Notes under the pieces: generated by a model
The model's database searches: none
What the model was told of the DNA's origin: nothing
Seen by the model: only the letters and a program-made list of their open reading frames with translations
In this document: positions 52,735 through 55,643 of the stretch, piece by piece
How the letters are laid out: every line of letters begins with the position of its first letter
Numbering within the stretch: position 1 is the stretch's first letter
Source: Nocardia neocaledoniensis
GTDB taxonomy: Bacteria > Actinomycetota > Actinomycetes > Mycobacteriales > Mycobacteriaceae
DNA: 55,643 nt
Direction of reading: 5' to 3'
Assembly: GCF_029868625.1 (NCBI RefSeq)
Contig: NZ_JARWOJ010000133.1
Location: forward strand, 1 to 55,643
Position numbers and translations under genes: made by a program

Positions 52735-52848
52735 GTGGAATACCCTGTGCGACAGCATGAGTCAGGGACAGCAGCGCAGGTCGCCGATACGGCGGCCAAG
52801 TCGCGGCGCAATGCCGTGAGCGGTCGTCTCCTGATCGCGCGGCACTGA
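52735..52848 (+). CDS. Possible 37-residue small protein upstream of the HNH gene
   Basis: GTG 52735 follows GGAGAGGAGGAG by 6 nt, one of the strongest ribosome sites in the window. The frame opens EYPVRQHESGTAAQVADTAA and ends KSRRNAVSGRLLIARH. The product is basic and soluble-looking and matches nothing I recognise. A T-rich stretch follows. Coding status is uncertain. Confidence 0.4.
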   Translation: MEYPVRQHESGTAAQVADTAAKSRRNAVSGRLLIARH

Positions 52849-52895
52849 CGCCCGCATTCTTTTTCCCTTTCTCTGCTCAATTCTTTCTGTGAAAC

Positions 52896-53450
52896 ATGGT
52901 GATCCCGATGTTGATTCGTCATGCCGTCGACCCGGTGGTGCCCACCGCCGAATCCTGGATACACAGCCGCGTGCTCGTGCTCAACGCCAGCTACGAGGCC
53001 CTCGACGAGATCACCGCCGACCGGGCGGTGACCCTGCTGCTCAGCGGCGCCGCCGAAACCGTGATCGACCGCGTCCCGCGGTTCCCGATCCGCTCCCAGC
53101 GGCTCGACATCGCACTGCCGGAGACGATCCGGTTGCTGCGCTACGTCTACCTCGGCCACCTGGCGCCGGTGGGCGAGGACAGCCGCGCCACGCTGGCCGC
53201 GGTCCTGCGCCGCGACAGGCACCGCTGCGGCTACTGCGACAGCTGGGCCCAGACCGTCGACCACATCCGCCCGCGCAGCAGGGGCGGACCGAACACGTGG
53301 GGCAACCTCATCGCCTGCTGCGGGCCCTGCAATACGAGCAAGGCCGACCGCACCCCCGAAGAGGCGGGCATGCGGTTGCTGTGGGAGCCCAAGGCTCCCG
53401 ACCCGCTGGCTCGCACCCAGCGCCGGATCTGGAAGGAGTACGCACCGTGA
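52896..53450 (+). CDS. HNH endonuclease-domain protein
   Basis: A 184-residue protein. The first half contains RVLVLNASYEALDEITADRA, usual in actinobacterial HNH proteins of this type. The nuclease domain has the zinc pair CGYC and CGPCN, with the catalytic VDHIRPRSRGG and NLIAC. It should bind zinc and a second metal and nick DNA; the biological target is unknown. ATG 52896 lacks a good ribosome site; ATG 52908 is an alternative. Its stop overlaps the WhiB start (GTGA). Confidence 0.87.
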   Translation: MVIPMLIRHAVDPVVPTAESWIHSRVLVLNASYEALDEITADRAVTLLLSGAAETVIDRVPRFPIRSQRLDIALPETIRLLRYVYLGHLAPVGEDSRATLAAVLRRDRHRCGYCDSWAQTVDHIRPRSRGGPNTWGNLIACCGPCNTSKADRTPEEAGMRLLWEPKAPDPLARTQRRIWKEYAP

Positions 53451-53701
53451 CCACCACCGAACTCGCACTGACCGAACTGCTCACCCTGTCCGATTCGGGC
53501 CGGTGGCACCGGGCCGCGTGCCGGGGCGACCCGAACCACGAGGCGTGGTTTCCGTACCCGTCGCAGGACTTCGACTACGCCCGCCGGATCTGCGCCGGGT
53601 GCCCGTTGCTCGCGGGGTGCACCGAGTACGCGGCACGCACCGGCCAGTCGGGCGTGTGGGGCGGTCGTGAGTACGACCGCGGCCGGGTGATCCGCGAATG
53701 A
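53447..53701 (+). CDS. WhiB-family iron-sulfur regulator
   Basis: An 84-residue WhiB-like protein with the four cluster Cys: one in RAACRGDP, two in RICAGCPLLAGC (C-x2-C-x5-C), and the GVWGG turn near the end followed by a basic tail (REYDRGRVIRE). These proteins bind [4Fe-4S] and regulate transcription with sigma-A in redox or stress responses. The start overlaps the HNH gene by GTGA, so the two are made together. I do not assign it to a numbered WhiB subclass. Confidence 0.93.
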   Translation: MTTTELALTELLTLSDSGRWHRAACRGDPNHEAWFPYPSQDFDYARRICAGCPLLAGCTEYAARTGQSGVWGGREYDRGRVIRE

Positions 53702-53799
53702 CGCGGTGAGGCCGGGTGTCCGTCGTGACACCCGGCCCCTCGTGTGACCAGGGCGATACGGACCGGCATGCGCCGTGCGACGGCATGGCGCGATGTCCT

Positions 53800-53805
53800 T
53801 AAACT
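53800..53805 (+). promoter_or_regulatory. -10 box TAAACT, leaderless promoter
   Basis: TAAACT ends 6 nt before GTG 53812 and no ribosome site lies between. Confidence 0.5.
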
Positions 53806-53811
53806 TGCCGC

Positions 53812-55479
53812 GTGGGTACTCATCGCAGCGCGGCCAGATCTCGGGGAATCAGCAAGGGTCCGGTGATCGCCGCAGCGGTACTCGTGCTGGTCCTCGTGGC
53901 CGTGTTCGCCTGGTTCCAGCTCAGCGATCGGGCCGCCAGCAGCGACGACGCGGCGGCGGCGGAATGCGTCGAGGGCCCGGCCGCGCTGGATGTCACCGTC
54001 GATCCGGCCATCTCGGGACCGGTGCGCGCCGCGGCCGATCGGTTCAACGCGAGCAAGCCGCGGGTGCGCGACCATTGCGCGCAGGTGCGGGTGGCGGTGC
54101 ACCCGTCGGCGGCGGTGGCCGCGGGCCTGGCCGACATCGGCGCCTGGGATCCGGCGCTCGGCGCGAAGCCGGGTCTGTGGGTCGCCGATTCCAGCCGCTC
54201 GATCGACCAGGTCCGGGTGCCCGGCCTCATCGAGGGGACGCCCGCCTCCATCGCGACCAGCCCGATCGTGCTCGGGGTCCCCGACGCGCTGCGACAAGCT
54301 CTCGAACAGCATCAGGTCGCGTGGGCGGATCTGCCTCGCCTGCAACAGGGTTCGCTCGACGAGGTCGGGCTGTCGGGCTGGGGCGGGCTGCGGATGGCGC
54401 TGCCCGAGGGCGACGCCACCACGGCCGCGGCCGCCGCCGTCGGCGGCGCGGTGTCGGGCACCGACCCGCTCACCGCGCAGGCCGCCGGCTCCGGGCAGGT
54501 CGTCGCGGCGATCTCCGGGCTCGCCGCGGGTGCGCAGGAACCCGCCGACCTCGCCTCGGCGATGGCGGCGGTCAGCGCCGACCCGAGCGCCGACGAGGTG
54601 CACGCCGTCGCCGCGACCGAGCAGCAGCTGCGCACCGGCGGGCTCACCGCCTTCCGGCCCGTGGGCACCGCGCCGCTGGCCGACTATCCGGCCGCGCTGC
54701 TGTCGGGTCCGTGGGTGGACAAGACCCAGAATCTCATCGCGTCCCGGTTCATCGACTTCCTGCGGGCCCCCGAGCAGGCGGGCGCGCTGGCCGGTGAAGG
54801 TTTCGGCCCCGCCATCGGCGCGGCGCCGGCGAACCCGGACAAGGCGGCACTGGAGAAAGTACGGTCCACGCTCGCGAATCCGGTGCTCGGTGTGAATGCC
54901 ACGGTGCTGCTCGATGTGTCGTCGTCGATGGGCAATGCCGAGGGGTCGACCACCCGCCTGGCCAACGCGGGCGCGGCGGTCGCCTCCACCTTGACGGTCA
55001 TGCCACCGGACTTCGGCCTCGGCCTGTGGACATTCGGCAAGAATCTCGACGGCACCAACCCCTACAAGGTGCAGGTCCCCACGGGCCTGCTGACCGACAC
55101 CCAGCGCAATGCCGTCGGCTCTGCCGTCACCAGCGTGAAGGCGTCCCAGAGCAGCACCGACCAGGCCTACCCGAGCCTGCTCGCCGCCTACAAGGCCGCG
55201 GTCTCGGCCCACTCCCCCGGCCGCACCAACTCGATCCTGGTGATCACCGACGGCCCCGACGACGACTCCACCCTCACCGGTCCGGCGCTGATCGAGCAGA
55301 TCACCGCCGCGACCTCGGCGAACACACCGGTCCGGGTCGACGTCATCGTGATCGGCGGCCAGGGCACCCAGACCCTGCAGACCATCGCCGCCCAGACCGG
55401 CGGCACCTACACGCGCCTGCCGACCAGCAACGACCTCGGCTTCGGCACCGCGGTCGTCAAGGCGCTCACGACGCCCTGA
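53812..55479 (+). CDS. Membrane-anchored substrate-binding-like plus VWA domain protein
   Basis: A 555-residue protein. A single N-terminal transmembrane helix (VIAAAVLVLVLVAVFAWFQL) anchors it with the rest outside. Residues ~50-340 resemble a type-2 periplasmic binding fold (VAAGLADIGAWDPALGAKPG; GAGSSG-like Ala-rich segments). Residues ~360-550 are a von Willebrand A domain whose metal site begins LLDVSSSMG (MIDAS D-x-S-x-S), with the later acidic loop ITDGPDDD. Such fusions are frequent in actinobacteria; a role in adhesion or cell-envelope assembly is possible but unproven. GTG 53812 fits a leaderless transcript. Confidence 0.85.
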   Translation: MGTHRSAARSRGISKGPVIAAAVLVLVLVAVFAWFQLSDRAASSDDAAAAECVEGPAALDVTVDPAISGPVRAAADRFNASKPRVRDHCAQVRVAVHPSAAVAAGLADIGAWDPALGAKPGLWVADSSRSIDQVRVPGLIEGTPASIATSPIVLGVPDALRQALEQHQVAWADLPRLQQGSLDEVGLSGWGGLRMALPEGDATTAAAAAVGGAVSGTDPLTAQAAGSGQVVAAISGLAAGAQEPADLASAMAAVSADPSADEVHAVAATEQQLRTGGLTAFRPVGTAPLADYPAALLSGPWVDKTQNLIASRFIDFLRAPEQAGALAGEGFGPAIGAAPANPDKAALEKVRSTLANPVLGVNATVLLDVSSSMGNAEGSTTRLANAGAAVASTLTVMPPDFGLGLWTFGKNLDGTNPYKVQVPTGLLTDTQRNAVGSAVTSVKASQSSTDQAYPSLLAAYKAAVSAHSPGRTNSILVITDGPDDDSTLTGPALIEQITAATSANTPVRVDVIVIGGQGTQTLQTIAAQTGGTYTRLPTSNDLGFGTAVVKALTTP

Positions 55480-55566
55480 CCCGGAGCAGCCGCACGGCAA
55501 CACCGTTCACCACGCGGGCCGGGCCACGACGCGGGTGTCCGCGCCGACCGAGCACGGCGGCGGCGC

Positions 55567-55643
55567 GGCCGCGCCGCCCCCCCCGCCGCGGGCCGCCGCC
55601 GCCCGGGGGGCAGGGGGAGGCCGGCCAACCCCCCCCCCCCGCG
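55567..55643. repeat. Terminal G/C-only stretch of doubtful quality
   Basis: The last bases are almost only G and C, with long C runs and only a few A and T bases. It resembles the tract at 8643-8806 and probably marks a contig end or unresolved sequence. Confidence 0.65.

Overview
The window is very GC-rich, densely coded on both strands and actinobacterial in style: GTG starts, ATGA/GTGA overlaps, a WhiB protein, a malate synthase G, actinobacterial arsenate reductases, PapA-like acyltransferases and many apparently leaderless genes. It most resembles a mycolic-acid genus such as Nocardia or Rhodococcus. This is judged from protein content only.

Layout. 1-2268: a glycerol/dihydroxyacetone unit (DhaK, cut by the window edge, and a MIP channel) divergent from an IclR regulator, with a palindromic operator between them. 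2375-10754: a second IclR regulator and an organosulfur scavenging cluster (SsuABC-type ABC transporter, DszA/NtaA-type flavin monooxygenase, TauD-type dioxygenase, flavoprotein plus two-cluster ferredoxin). The cluster contains two short Cys-codon leader peptides: one ahead of the transporter, one between the monooxygenase and the dioxygenase. Each has a GC hairpin starting at or just after its Cys codon. A nearly pure G/C tract at 8643-8806 looks like an assembly problem. 10744-17259: small lipoprotein, SnoaL-like protein, a 33-residue peptide gene with its own terminator, membrane proteins, a DHA2 transporter and a lipid kinase.

17691-23545: a five-gene unit (condensation-type acyltransferase, GT1 glycosyltransferase, DrrAB-like exporter, second condensation-type protein) that looks like assembly and export of an acylated glycoside without a PKS or NRPS. 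23615-28756: CPBP protease, NarL-type two-component system, DUF6326 protein, monoacylglycerol-lipase-like hydrolase and AraC regulator. 28793-35978: an arsenic island with an MFS transporter, ArsO-like flavoprotein, ArsR-ArsN fusion, MerR regulator with a CC-motif protein, two ArsC, Acr3 and ArsR.

36066-42455: a lipase with an HdeD-like membrane domain, then two damaged genes (a frameshifted P-loop kinase and an SF1 helicase broken between motifs IV and V) and a VOC protein. 42960-55479: malate synthase G, TetR regulator with acyl-CoA dehydrogenase, a choline-to-betaine operon (BCCT transporter, aldehyde dehydrogenase, GMC oxidoreductase), an HNH-WhiB overlapping pair, and a substrate-binding/VWA protein. 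The window ends in another G/C-only stretch of doubtful quality. No tRNA, rRNA, CRISPR array or intact insertion sequence was recognised.
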